This document shows positions 17,404 to 25,970 of a DNA stretch of 64,000 nucleotides, piece by piece. Within the stretch, counting starts at the first letter, position 1. Each line of letters begins with the position of its first letter. Made by a program: the position numbers and the translations under genes. A model generated the notes under the pieces. The model did no database searches and had not been told where the DNA came from. It saw only the letters and a program-made list of their open reading frames with translations. Origin of the DNA: an uncultured Lachnospiraceae bacterium (GTDB taxonomy: Bacteria > Bacillota > Clostridia > Lachnospirales > Lachnospiraceae); contig USGM01000006.1 of the NCBI GenBank assembly GCA_900554205.1, forward strand, positions 4,186 to 68,185. Direction: 5' to 3'.

Positions 17404-18273
17404 TTTTTTCAAATAATTTCCGTCTACACTGACCCCTTCGTTTACTACAATAAAAGCGTTGGGGTCATATTTATGGATAATCGCCTTGAGCTGGTTCACC
17501 TCATACTTGGACAGCATGATATAGAGGACGTGCGAGCGGTCATAGGTATACGCTCCCAGCGCCGACCACTTCGTAATTCCACGCCCCAGCTCATGAAAGA
17601 CTTCCTTCTCCAGTTCCGTCGTGTCGGCCTTCGTGATAACATTGACCTCGACATTGATATTCTGTGTGTGCATCCTATCCATCGCAAGGGAGTATGCCGC
17701 CGCATAGATCACGGAATAAACGACAACTCCGATGTCAAACAGGAAAAGACAGGTGCCGTACAGAACCAGATTCATCAGAAGGTTTACCTTTCCCACGCTG
17801 AAATTCTTCTTCCACTTCGTCAGCAGTACTCCGATGACATCCATCCCGCCGCCGGATGAGCCCATACGCAGCAGAATCCCGACACCCGCGCCGGAAACAA
17901 TGCCTCCCACCACGCACGCCGCCATAATGTCCTCCACAATGACGACCGGCGGTATCAACGACATGAACAGGGTGATTGCGGTGACGGAAACCAGCGTCTT
18001 AAAGAAAAATTTTCTCCCCAGCCGGCGAAAGGCAATGAAGAAAATCGGGATATTGATGACATAGTAAATAATACCCGCAATGTCCAGACTGCCGAAATCC
18101 ATCCCCAGAAGGGTTGTCAGAACCGTCCGGATAACCTGACAGATACCCATCAGCCCGCCTGTGTAAAGACCTGCCGGTACGACAAAAAGGTTGATCCCCG
18201 TCGCATAGAGAAATGCGCCGAGGATGCTCATCAGACCTCTTTTAATTTCGTAAATTACTTCTTCCTTCTTCAT
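17398..18273 (-). CDS. YitT family membrane protein
   Basis: 291 residues with about five hydrophobic segments in the first 190, followed by a DUF2179 cytoplasmic domain (about 205-290, INVEVNVITKADTTELEKEV and YEVNQLKAIIHKYDPNAF). The start GINLFVVPAGLYTGGLMGI and RMGSSGGGMDVIGVLL are family hallmarks. Function is unknown; transport is often suggested. It follows trxA by one base (TGA-G-ATG), so translation is probably coupled, and overlaps the 3' end of convergent pyrG. Confidence 0.9.
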   Translation of the reverse strand: MKKEEVIYEIKRGLMSILGAFLYATGINLFVVPAGLYTGGLMGICQVIRTVLTTLLGMDFGSLDIAGIIYYVINIPIFFIAFRRLGRKFFFKTLVSVTAITLFMSLIPPVVIVEDIMAACVVGGIVSGAGVGILLRMGSSGGGMDVIGVLLTKWKKNFSVGKVNLLMNLVLYGTCLFLFDIGVVVYSVIYAAAYSLAMDRMHTQNINVEVNVITKADTTELEKEVFHELGRGITKWSALGAYTYDRSHVLYIMLSKYEVNQLKAIIHKYDPNAFIVVNEGVSVDGNYLKKL

Positions 18274-18274
18274 C

Positions 18275-18595
18275 TCAATGCAAAGCCTGTTCCAGCTTCT
18301 GCTTCATCTCAGCCGTAGACATTGCGCCGACAAAGGATGCCGCCGGTTTCCCGTTCTCGAAGATCATAAACGCGGGGATGCTCGTAACCTGATACTTCTG
18401 CGCAAGCTGCATGTTGTCATCCACATTGCACTTTCCGACCTTGATCCTGCCGTCGAACTCCTCTGCCATCTTCTCGATCACGGGTGCCATCATCTTACAC
18501 GGGCCGCACCAGTCCGCATAAAAATCCACAAGCACCGGAATCTGGGACTCCAGAACCTCTTTTTCAAAATTATCCGTTGTGAAACGATATTCCAT
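18275..18595 (-). CDS. trxA: Thioredoxin
   Basis: 106 residues from the ATG at 18595, preceded by GGAGGT at the very end of trmB. An ATG 15 bases earlier overlaps that ribosome site and is less likely. The active site W29-C30-G-P-C33 and the cis-proline loop VTSIPAFMIF mark a classical cytoplasmic thioredoxin that reduces protein disulfides at the expense of thioredoxin reductase. It lies between trmB and the YitT family gene in a tight operon. Confidence 0.93.
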   Translation of the reverse strand: MEYRFTTDNFEKEVLESQIPVLVDFYADWCGPCKMMAPVIEKMAEEFDGRIKVGKCNVDDNMQLAQKYQVTSIPAFMIFENGKPAASFVGAMSTAEMKQKLEQALH

Positions 18596-18600
18596 AGCTT

Positions 18601-19245
18601 TTACCTCCATATAATGTATTTACAGATAGGATTCCCCATTGCGGAGAATTTCTCTTCATATTCTGTCATGACATTTCCTTCCATTAATTTTTCATCCGCG
18701 TGCAAATCATAAGTAATGACATCCGCCTTCCAGCCCGCTGGCTCCAGCTCCTCCACGGCAAAGTCAAACAGCGCCCTGTTATCCGTCTTGAACTCCAGCT
18801 TTGCGTCTTTTTTCAGAATCTTATCATAGCGCGCCAGAAACTCTCTGGACGGAAGCCTTCTCTTGGCATGCCTGTCCTTCGGCCATGGGTCGGAGAAATT
18901 CAGGTATATCTTGTCCACCTCACCGGCTCCGAAGACCTCTGTGATGTCCTCCGCATCCATCCTGAGAAACTTCAGATTCGGCAGCTCCTCCTGCTCCATC
19001 TTCTGAATTGCACGCAAAAGAACACTCGAATACTTTTCGATACCGACATAGTTGATATCTGGGTGCTCTTTCGCCATAGTATGTATGAATTTTCCTTTTC
19101 CCATACCGATTTCAATATGAATCGGTCTGTCATTTCCGAAAATTTCCTTCCACTTTCCGGGACATTCCGGCTGCGAAGCCTCCGGAACGACATAGGGGCT
19201 CTCAGCAATGACCTCTCTGGAGCCTGTTATATTGCGTAATCTCAT
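18601..19245 (-). CDS. trmB: tRNA (guanine-N7)-methyltransferase
   Basis: 214 residues from the ATG at 19245 (GGAGGAAGCT upstream). TrmB makes m7G46 in tRNA using S-adenosylmethionine. The SAM-binding loop is HIEIGMGKGKFI; NFSDPWPKDRHAKRRL is the family signature. It has its own promoter (19278-19306) and leads the trmB-trxA-YitT operon; its last codons contain the ribosome-binding site of trxA. Confidence 0.94.
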   Translation of the reverse strand: MRLRNITGSREVIAESPYVVPEASQPECPGKWKEIFGNDRPIHIEIGMGKGKFIHTMAKEHPDINYVGIEKYSSVLLRAIQKMEQEELPNLKFLRMDAEDITEVFGAGEVDKIYLNFSDPWPKDRHAKRRLPSREFLARYDKILKKDAKLEFKTDNRALFDFAVEELEPAGWKADVITYDLHADEKLMEGNVMTEYEEKFSAMGNPICKYIIWR

Positions 19246-19277
19246 AGCTTCCTCCATGTCTGATCTTGTTCTTCTCC

Positions 19278-19306
19278 ACTGTACTTTATCTTGTCAGACT
19301 TGTCAA
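19278..19306 (-). promoter_or_regulatory. SigA-type promoter of trmB operon
   Basis: Minus strand -35 TTGACA (19301-19306), 17-bp spacer, -10 TACAGT (19278-19283), placed 33 bp upstream of the trmB ATG. Confidence 0.75.
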
Positions 19307-19336
19307 TGCAGGAAGCTTCCGGATGCTGTTACATTT

Positions 19337-19696
19337 TTATTGCTGCCCGCCGCCATTCTCTACATAGTCCAGAATTATCTGTAAGCCGTCCTTTTCTATT
19401 TCCTCATCCGCACTATCCGTGGGCTCATATTCCTGAATTTTCCGGAGAAGGATTTTCCCCGCATCCTCTCGATTTAGCAGCTCGTCCAGCGCCTCGGACT
19501 TTCCTCTCAGCCCATCCACCGCGAGCAGCGTATCGTTGCACAGAAAAAGATCCACAAAGTTCTCATCCCGCACAATTTCACGAATCAGACGATCTCCCGC
19601 CGTTCGCTGGTTTAGGATCACCGCACCGCATACCAGTACACAGACCACCACTGCACCGCCAATTCCCAATACCCAGTTGTTCCTGCTCTTCTGCAT
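19337..19696 (-). CDS. Small membrane-anchored protein of unknown function
   Basis: 119 residues. I do not recognise a family. The N-terminus KSRNNWVLGIGGAVVVCVLV is a membrane anchor of about 20 residues; the remaining 90 are acidic and probably extracellular, rich in Glu and Asp and ending in Gly-Gly-Gln-Gln. AAGGAGGTTACCTT precedes the ATG and a consensus promoter lies at 19725-19753, so expression is well supported. It is separated from trmB by that gene's own promoter. Confidence 0.75.
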   Translation of the reverse strand: MQKSRNNWVLGIGGAVVVCVLVCGAVILNQRTAGDRLIREIVRDENFVDLFLCNDTLLAVDGLRGKSEALDELLNREDAGKILLRKIQEYEPTDSADEEIEKDGLQIILDYVENGGGQQ

Positions 19697-19724
19697 AAGG
19701 TAACCTCCTTGAATTTATAGTTTT

Positions 19725-19753
19725 ATTATATCGTACCCGAAGTTTAGTGGCAA
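19725..19753 (-). promoter_or_regulatory. SigA-type promoter of the small membrane protein gene
   Basis: Minus strand -35 TTGCCA (19748-19753), 17-bp spacer, perfect -10 TATAAT (19725-19730), 29 bp before the ATG. Confidence 0.8.
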
Positions 19754-19801
19754 CCATAAACCATCTGGCTTACTCCTCCATACGGGACGTTGCAATGGGA
19801 C

Positions 19802-19941
19802 GTTGCACAAAATGCACAGGCCACCGCAGGCACGCTCTCGCTACCTTCCGCACGCAGCGGCACATAAGCTGCCAAAGTACGTCAGCTAAGTGCCGGCGGC
19901 TCCAGAGTGCGCTGCTTGCGGCCATGTGCATCTTGCACAAC
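19802..19941. other. Gene-free stretch folding as a 140-nt imperfect hairpin
   Basis: The 372-bp gap 19697-20068 has no convincing gene. Within it 19802-19822 pairs with 19920-19941 with few mismatches, and an inner helix GGCAC..AGCTG (19859-19871) with CAGCT..GTGCC (19883-19894) closes the centre. An 11-bp direct repeat GGGACGTTGCA occurs at 19784-19794 and 19797-19807. I see no promoter or U-run terminator that fixes a strand. It could be a structured RNA or an old inverted-repeat element. Confidence 0.4.
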
Positions 19942-20021
19942 TTGGTTCCGAAACCCTGAAAACAATTTGGACAATTTCAGACAGCTGGGGCTTTTACCTC
20001 CGACATCCTGTAAAACATTAG

Positions 20022-20050
20022 TTTCGCATTTCCCGCAAATAGTGTATACT
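20022..20050 (+). promoter_or_regulatory. Probable promoter of the D,D-carboxypeptidase gene
   Basis: A good -10 TATACT (20045-20050) lies 18 bp before the ATG; 17 bp upstream is a poor -35, TTTCGC. The distance implies a short leader containing GAAAGGAG. Confidence 0.5.
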
Positions 20051-20068
20051 TGAAAGGAGTTCACAGAA

Positions 20069-21559
20069 ATGAGGTGTCTGATGATTCCGACGAAGAAAAA
20101 ACTTCCGTTTCAAAAATATATCCGCCTTGTCACCGCACTGCTTCTGGGCGGCAGCCTGCTCTGCTCGCAGGCACTCTCCGTCTGCGCCGACACGCAGAGC
20201 AACGAGGATCGTCTGGAGGCGCAGCGCGCCATGGCGATCCAGTCGAATGAAACCCCGAACTGGCCGACCGGTCCTGTGGTATCGGCGGAAGCCGCCATTC
20301 TCATGGAGGCAGACACCGGAACCATCCTGTATTCCAAAAATATTCACCAGAAGGAATATCCCGCAAGCACGACAAAGATCCTTACGACATTGATAGCCAC
20401 TGAGCAATGCTCCCTCGACGAGGTAGTCACCTTTTCCCACGATGCCGTCTTTGACAACCCGCCCGGCAGCAGCGGAATCGCCATGGATGTCGGGCAGACG
20501 CTGACCATGGAGCAATGTCTGAACGCGATCCTGATCCGATCTGCCAACGAGGTGTGCTTTGCTGTCGCGGAGCATATCACAGGAACAACGGATTGGAGCG
20601 TCTTTGCGGAGATTATGAACAATCGGGCGAAGGAGCTCGGCTGCCTGAACTCCAATTTCGTAAATCCAAACGGTCTGCCTGACGAGAATCACTACACTAC
20701 CGCGTATGATCTCGCAATGATCGGGCGGGCATTCTTCGCCAACGAAATGCTGTGTAAGATCAGTCTCTCCAGACGGCTTGAGATTCCTGCCTCAGATACC
20801 GTCCCCGAGGCTAAGATCGAGAATAATGCCATGCAGATCATACCGGGCGGAGCATACGCTTACGAATACCTTGTCGGCTGCAAAACCGGCTACACAAACG
20901 CAGCCCGGAGCTGTCTGGTATCCTGTGCGGAAAAGGACGGGATGCGGCTCATCTGCGTTGTACTGCGCGATGAAGCCCCCCTGCAATATGAGGACACGAT
21001 CTCACTGTTTAACTATGGCTTCAGCAATTTTGAGAAAGTCAATGTCTCACAGTCAGAGACAAAATATAATATAGAGGACTCCAACCGCTTTTACGGCGGG
21101 AGCGATATTTTCGGAAATTCAAAGCCTCTGCTGACGCTGAACAAAAATGATTACATCATTCTTCCGCGCACCGCCTCCTTTGAGGACACAAGCTCTACCA
21201 TCTCCTACGAGACTGGCAATGAGGAGGATGCCGCCGTCATTGCCTACACCTATCACGGAGTGGCGATTGGGACAGTTCACGTAAACTTCTCCCTGGAGGA
21301 GAGCGGCTATTCCTTCGATACCCTCCCCGATGAGCAGGATGTGCCGCAAACCGACGCGGAAGAAAAATCCGTCGTATTCATCAACATCATGCGCGTGCTG
21401 ATCGTGGCAGGCATTGCAGCAGCTGTCCTACTCGTTGTGCTGTTTGTCCGCCTCATCCTAAGAAATTATCAGTTCTCTTCTCCCATGAGACGAAGAAACC
21501 GCCGCAGGCGCTGGCGCAGAAACAGACGCTCAGACAATTTCAGGGATTACGACTTTTAA
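20069..21559 (+). CDS. Serine-type D-Ala-D-Ala carboxypeptidase (peptidase S11)
   Basis: 496 residues. Class C penicillin-binding proteins trim the terminal D-alanine of peptidoglycan stem peptides outside the membrane. A signal peptide covers about 1-41 (VTALLLGGSLLCSQALSVCA). Active-site motifs are S100-TTK103 in YPASTTKI, SAN in LIRSANEV and KTG in VGCKTGYT. Unlike PBP5, which ends in an amphipathic helix, this one ends with a real membrane segment (about 447-470) followed by a strongly basic tail of about 26 residues with many Arg, presumably cytoplasmic. The start has AAAGGAG 9 bases upstream. Gene symbol within the dacA/dacB/dacF group is not decidable. Confidence 0.92.
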   Translation: MRCLMIPTKKKLPFQKYIRLVTALLLGGSLLCSQALSVCADTQSNEDRLEAQRAMAIQSNETPNWPTGPVVSAEAAILMEADTGTILYSKNIHQKEYPASTTKILTTLIATEQCSLDEVVTFSHDAVFDNPPGSSGIAMDVGQTLTMEQCLNAILIRSANEVCFAVAEHITGTTDWSVFAEIMNNRAKELGCLNSNFVNPNGLPDENHYTTAYDLAMIGRAFFANEMLCKISLSRRLEIPASDTVPEAKIENNAMQIIPGGAYAYEYLVGCKTGYTNAARSCLVSCAEKDGMRLICVVLRDEAPLQYEDTISLFNYGFSNFEKVNVSQSETKYNIEDSNRFYGGSDIFGNSKPLLTLNKNDYIILPRTASFEDTSSTISYETGNEEDAAVIAYTYHGVAIGTVHVNFSLEESGYSFDTLPDEQDVPQTDAEEKSVVFINIMRVLIVAGIAAAVLLVVLFVRLILRNYQFSSPMRRRNRRRRWRRNRRSDNFRDYDF

Positions 21560-21573
21560 TTTCGTAATCCCTG
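21541..21573 (+). terminator. Hairpin at the convergent gene ends (possible bidirectional terminator)
   Basis: CAGGGATTACGA pairs with TCGTAATCCCTG, 12 bp perfect, with the carboxypeptidase stop codon in the loop. The plus-strand flank is ATCTTTAAAA, only weakly U-rich, so termination is probable but not certain. Confidence 0.55.
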
Positions 21574-21577
21574 ATCT

Positions 21578-22525
21578 TTAAAACCCTCTTCGCATCTTTC
21601 TGGCATGGCGGTTGCTCTCCTTGAGTGCCTCCGCCTCCTCCGGTGAAATCAGCTTGACGGTCTTGACAATATAAAGTTTCTTATCCTCTGACCTGCGTAT
21701 CCTGATCTTTCCTTTCAGATAACCATGCTGCTCGCAATAAGCCAGACAGTAGTAATGTCTCCCATTCAGTGTGAACCATCTCAGCTTTTTCCGCAGATTC
21801 CGGTGGCACTCGAAGCACTTGCTGGAGCACACCTCCTTGTCCTCAAACGCCTGTGTCTTAGATCGAAATTCTCTGGAAATATACTTCGCATAATTATCAA
21901 ACTGGATATGAATCTCCTGTTCCCTGCATTTCGGGGGATGGAACAGGTCATAGGAAACATACTGCAGAACCTCCTTGTGCTGTTCCACAATCAGTGCGAG
22001 AATCCTCGCCGTATAATAAGCGTCACTGAAAGCACGGTGAAACGGAAGATCCTTTTCTATCCCCATCATATCAACCCCATATTCCAGTGTACGTCTCGAC
22101 TTTCCATCCTCATAGGCAAGGCTGAACAGCTTCTGCACATCCAGATAGGCTATGGGTCCATCTGACAATGGCGCCATATTATAAAATTTCATGTTCGTCT
22201 GCAGTTCCGTCAGATCCAGCGTGCTCCATGTACAGAAGAGATAGCTCTCCTCCCCGCACCATTCCAGGAATTCCTCCGCAACATCCGGAAAAGGCTGTCC
22301 ACGCTCCAGCTCCTGCATCTGTATATGGATCAGATTGCTCGTAATCGGGTTCATTTCCTGATAAACCGACGGCTTGATCAGGCGGCTGAACTCACTTATC
22401 ATGACCCCCGCAGCATTCATCTTTATCGCGCCGATTTCAATAATTTCAAAGGGCAGCGTCGCCACCTCTTCCTCCTGCCGGGTACTGCTCTGATTCCACT
22501 CCAAATCCATTACGATATAGTTCAT
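21578..22525 (-). CDS. DEDD-type 3'-5' exonuclease with C-terminal zinc-ribbon-like part
   Basis: 315 residues from the ATG at 22525 (AGGAG 7 bases upstream). The exonuclease domain (about 1-185) has Asp7-Leu-Glu9 in YIVMDLEWNQ, matching the first acidic pair of DnaQ-like nucleases, FCTWSTLDL for the second, and HRAFSDAYYTARIL for the last. The KapD/ERI-1-like type is suggested. The C-terminal 100 residues hold a cysteine cluster, CSSKCFECHRN then YYCLAYCEQHG, likely to bind zinc. The substrate (RNA or DNA ends) is unknown. Its first 80 bases overlap the end of the upstream esterase gene in another frame. Confidence 0.8.
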   Translation of the reverse strand: MNYIVMDLEWNQSSTRQEEEVATLPFEIIEIGAIKMNAAGVMISEFSRLIKPSVYQEMNPITSNLIHIQMQELERGQPFPDVAEEFLEWCGEESYLFCTWSTLDLTELQTNMKFYNMAPLSDGPIAYLDVQKLFSLAYEDGKSRRTLEYGVDMMGIEKDLPFHRAFSDAYYTARILALIVEQHKEVLQYVSYDLFHPPKCREQEIHIQFDNYAKYISREFRSKTQAFEDKEVCSSKCFECHRNLRKKLRWFTLNGRHYYCLAYCEQHGYLKGKIRIRRSEDKKLYIVKTVKLISPEEAEALKESNRHARKMRRGF

Positions 22526-23573
22526 CCAATATCTCCTCGTGCCAACAGTGACCGCCCTCCCGGATGTCATGGAAAGGATATTTCCCGATACCATACAGGC
22601 TGTATGCATGTCTTACTGTCTCCAGCTGCTCCAGCACATTGTCCAGTCCCCGATAACCATTCAGATGGTCATTCCGGCAGGATTGTACTGCCAGTGGGCG
22701 CGGTGCGATCAACGCCGCAATGTCCCCCATGTCGAAGTGCTCCCAAAGATGGGGTACATAATTACAGCTGCAATTACCGTTCAGGCGAAGCAGTGAATCT
22801 CTGTAGCCGTACAGATATCCGCTGATAACCGCCTTTCGGATGCGGTCATCCAGCGCTGCTGCCCAGAGCGTCTGCATCCCTCCGCCGGAAAACCCGAGCG
22901 CGCCGAGCGTATCTGTCCGCCACTCTCCACGTTCGTATACATAATCAATCAGACGGCACAAATCCCATGTCAGCATTCCGATCACCGTCTCGCCCAGCGC
23001 CTCCGCCATATGCGACAGATGGAAGCAGGTACCGGTCAGAAACGCCTTCTCATCGTCCTGCTTCTGCAACGCCTCATCGCGCCGCTCTCCAAAGCCGCGG
23101 CTGTCAGGGCAGACTGCCACAAAGCCTCTCTTTGCAAGCTGCATACCGTAATCATAATTGTAATACTCTATCTTTTCCTTCACCGCAGGGATGTCATAGC
23201 GTCCGGCAACACTGTACTTTCCGCCTCCCTGATGCCCTGCAAGGCAGAGATAACAATCTCCGGCAGCATCCGGCGGAATCAGGATATAGACCGGCATCCA
23301 GACCTCCGGCTCGACCTGCAGGATTACCTTCTCACGGACAATACCGTTATCCAGCGTTACACGCTCCTCAATCCTCGGTTCGAGCGCACAGGTCTCCATA
23401 TAGCGCCAGCCGATCAGCTCCCGCAGGGTCGCGCGGGCATTCTCCTGCCACTTTTCCAGTTCCTCCAGCGTATTCCCCCGGAAGACATCCTGCCGTGCGT
23501 ATTTCTCATATTTCCGCAGCATCCCCTGCAAGCTTCCGTAAAATTTCGGAATCTCAATGATCCTGTCATTCAT
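22446..23573 (-). CDS. Alpha/beta hydrolase, acetyl-xylan-esterase-like
   Basis: 375 residues, cytoplasmic (no signal). The hydrolase core has LAGHQGGGK, RGFVAVCPDSRGFGER, the nucleophile elbow LGFSGGGMQTLWAAALDD and a late His in REGGHCWHEEI. This pattern fits the Abhydrolase_7 / acetyl xylan esterase-like group that removes acetyl or other ester groups from sugars. It overlaps the next gene by 80 bp. Together with the neighbouring esterase it suggests deacetylation of imported oligosaccharides, an inference from context. Confidence 0.78.
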   Translation of the reverse strand: MNDRIIEIPKFYGSLQGMLRKYEKYARQDVFRGNTLEELEKWQENARATLRELIGWRYMETCALEPRIEERVTLDNGIVREKVILQVEPEVWMPVYILIPPDAAGDCYLCLAGHQGGGKYSVAGRYDIPAVKEKIEYYNYDYGMQLAKRGFVAVCPDSRGFGERRDEALQKQDDEKAFLTGTCFHLSHMAEALGETVIGMLTWDLCRLIDYVYERGEWRTDTLGALGFSGGGMQTLWAAALDDRIRKAVISGYLYGYRDSLLRLNGNCSCNYVPHLWEHFDMGDIAALIAPRPLAVQSCRNDHLNGYRGLDNVLEQLETVRHAYSLYGIGKYPFHDIREGGHCWHEEILDELYRNGFGVESEQYPAGGRGGDAAL

Positions 23574-23582
23574 CCGACCACC

Positions 23583-24437
23583 TCAGAATGGGTATCTGCT
23601 CGTAATCCATGTGCGGACGAGCGGTATCCACGACGTGCACTCCTCCTGAAGTCCGCCTCCATCCCTGTCCTCCGTCAGATGGTTCGCAAGGCTCAGTCCA
23701 TGTCCGCCCTTCTGGTACATATGAAACTCTGTCGAAACATTCGCCTTTCTCAGCGCGCTCACAAACAGCAGAGAATTTTCCACCGGAACAGAGCCATCCG
23801 TAAAGGTATGCCAGATGAACGTTGGCGGTGTTTTCTCCGTGACCCTTGTTTCCAGAGACAGCTTTGACAGCATGCTCTGCGGGTCACTCGCTTTCTCCAG
23901 ACTGCCCTCTTCCTCTCCGAGCAGACACTGGAACGAGCCTCTGTGTGCAAACTCTCCTCCCGTAATCACCGGATAGCATAAGATCATGCCGTCCGGACGC
24001 AGCAGCTTCTGCTCCTTAGGTGAAATACCGACCGTCCCAGCGAGAAACGGCTCCTCCCAGAGCACACCGAGACTTGCCGCGAGATGCCCTCCCGCGGAAC
24101 AGCCCAGCACCAGAACCGCCTTGGGATCAACATGCCATTCCTTCGCGTGCTCTCTTACCAGCGTAATCGATGCCGCCAGCTCCGTCAATGCCACCGGGTA
24201 TCTCGCCGGTGCACAGGAATATCTCAGCACTGCCGCATGACAGCCCATTGCCAGAAACTGAAACGCCAGAGCCTCCCACTCCCTCTCCGAGTTGAACGCA
24301 TAACCGCCGCCCGGACAGATCAGGATCAGAGGTCTGTTGTTCACGTTCACATCCTCGCTGTAATCCTGAATATAGGTAATCAATCTCGAATCAGACTGTG
24401 ACCCCGGCATCTGAATCGGAAATGTCTGATGAATCAT
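23583..24437 (-). CDS. Alpha/beta hydrolase, BD-FAE/Aes-like esterase
   Basis: 284 residues from the ATG at 24437 (AAGGAGGAGT upstream). The oxyanion motif ILICPGGGYAF, the nucleophile in VLGCSAGGHLAAS, Asp in WHTFTDGSVPVENS and His in KGGHGLSLA make a complete triad of the HSL/BD-FAE type, enzymes that cleave acetyl or feruloyl esters of plant glycans. No signal peptide is seen, so an intracellular role is likely. It is 9 bp upstream of the other esterase gene and 65 bp after proS on the same strand. Confidence 0.82.
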   Translation of the reverse strand: MIHQTFPIQMPGSQSDSRLITYIQDYSEDVNVNNRPLILICPGGGYAFNSEREWEALAFQFLAMGCHAAVLRYSCAPARYPVALTELAASITLVREHAKEWHVDPKAVLVLGCSAGGHLAASLGVLWEEPFLAGTVGISPKEQKLLRPDGMILCYPVITGGEFAHRGSFQCLLGEEEGSLEKASDPQSMLSKLSLETRVTEKTPPTFIWHTFTDGSVPVENSLLFVSALRKANVSTEFHMYQKGGHGLSLANHLTEDRDGGGLQEECTSWIPLVRTWITSRYPF

Positions 24438-24502
24438 AGGTAACTCCTCCTTATAGTTTTTCCCCAATGATACCCGGATTGCTTCGCGCTCCCGCAATCT
24501 GC

Positions 24503-25933
24503 TTAGTACGCTCTTCCCCAGTATACCATCTTTTTCGCAGGTTTTCCACAACATACGCAGGTATCTGCGATATGCTCCTGTTCAAAAGGCATACAGCGGC
24601 TTGTCACGCCGAGCTTTTCCTTGATTTTGTCCTCACAGGCCCTGTCTCCGCACCACATTGCCTTGACAAAGCCGGACTTCTCTGCAAAGAGCTTCTCAAA
24701 CTCCGCCAGATCCGCCGCAGTGTAGGTATGTGCCTCTCTGTGCTTTCTCGCTCTCTCCAGCATATCCCTCTGGATTGTCTCCATCAGCTCTGCAACCTTC
24801 GCCTCGAGCTCATCCAGTGAAACCTCCAGCTTCTCTCTGGTGTCGCGGCGGCAGATGATGCACTTTCCTGCCTCGATGTCCTTAGGACCGATCTCCACGC
24901 GGATCGGATAGCCTCTCATCTCTGCTTCCGCAAACTTATAACCGGGTGTCTTCTCGCTGTCATCGACCTTGACGCGGAAATCCTTTTTCAGAAGGTCACG
25001 CAGCTCGTATGCCTTGTCGAGCACGCCCTCCTTCTTCTGCTGAATCGGGATGATGCAGACCTGAATGGGTGCAACTCTGGGAGGAAGCACCAGCCCCTCG
25101 TTGTCGCCGTGTACCATGATCAGGGCGCCGATCGTTCTCGTCGTCATGCCCCATGAGGTCTGATAAACATATTTCAGGGTATTGTCCTTGTCTGTAAACT
25201 GGATGCCGAATGCCTTCGCGAAGCCGTCGCCGAAGTTGTGGCTCGTTCCCGACTGCAATGCCTTTCCGTCGTGCATCAGCGCCTCTACCGTATAGGTCGC
25301 CTCGGCTCCGGCAAACTTCTCCTTCTCGGTCTTCTGTCCCTTGACAACAGGAATTGCCAGAACCTCCTCCAAAAAGTCCGCATAGACATTGAGCATCTGA
25401 ATCGTTCTTGCCTCTGCCTCCTCCGCTGTCGCATGAGCGGTGTGACCCTCCTGCCACAGGAACTCTCTCGATCTCAGGAAAGGTCTTGTCTCCTTCTCCC
25501 AGCGCACAACAGAGCACCACTGGTTATAGACCTTGGGAAGATCTCTGTAGGAGTGAATGTCATTCTTATAGAAATCGCAGAACAGCGTCTCGGATGTAGG
25601 ACGCACGCACATTCTCTCCTGCAGGGGCTGCAAGCCGCCGTGTGTCACCCATGCAACCTCAGGCGCAAAGCCCTCCACATGATCCTTCTCCTTCTGGAGC
25701 AGGGATTCGGGAATGAACATAGGAAGATATACATTCTGTACGCCTGTCTCCTTGAATCTTGCGTCCAGCTCCTTCTGGATCAGCTCCCAGATCGCATAGC
25801 CTGCGGGCTTGATAACCATGCAGCCCTTGACGGACGTATAGTCGCAAAGCTCTGCCTTTCTCACAACATCTGTGTACCACTGTGCGAAATCCACATCCAT
25901 TGACGTGATTTCCTGAACCATTTTCTCAGCCAT
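24503..25933 (-). CDS. proS: Prolyl-tRNA synthetase (archaeal/eukaryotic-like, type 3)
   Basis: 476 residues from the ATG at 25933 (GGAGGAAAATT upstream). It charges tRNA-Pro in a class II reaction. Motif 2 reads RWEKETRPFLRSREFLWQEGHTAHAT, motif 3 includes TRTIGALIMVHGDNEGLVLPP, the anticodon domain follows, and the C-terminus carries the zinc-type cysteines TCVCCGKPAKK with the terminal Tyr. The lack of an editing insertion and the length mark the short form. It is controlled by the T-box leader upstream. Confidence 0.96.
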   Translation of the reverse strand: MAEKMVQEITSMDVDFAQWYTDVVRKAELCDYTSVKGCMVIKPAGYAIWELIQKELDARFKETGVQNVYLPMFIPESLLQKEKDHVEGFAPEVAWVTHGGLQPLQERMCVRPTSETLFCDFYKNDIHSYRDLPKVYNQWCSVVRWEKETRPFLRSREFLWQEGHTAHATAEEAEARTIQMLNVYADFLEEVLAIPVVKGQKTEKEKFAGAEATYTVEALMHDGKALQSGTSHNFGDGFAKAFGIQFTDKDNTLKYVYQTSWGMTTRTIGALIMVHGDNEGLVLPPRVAPIQVCIIPIQQKKEGVLDKAYELRDLLKKDFRVKVDDSEKTPGYKFAEAEMRGYPIRVEIGPKDIEAGKCIICRRDTREKLEVSLDELEAKVAELMETIQRDMLERARKHREAHTYTAADLAEFEKLFAEKSGFVKAMWCGDRACEDKIKEKLGVTSRCMPFEQEHIADTCVCCGKPAKKMVYWGRAY

Positions 25934-25970
25934 AATTTTCCTCCACATCTTATTTTCTGTCTGTAAATAC

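Noticed and set aside
19802..19941. 6S RNA assignment
   Set aside because: The rod shape is suggestive, but no promoter, terminator or recognised central bubble could be placed.
19747..19959. A 70-codon frame in the gap before the carboxypeptidase gene
   Set aside because: No ribosome site and unusual composition; it overlaps the long hairpin, which explains the sequence better.
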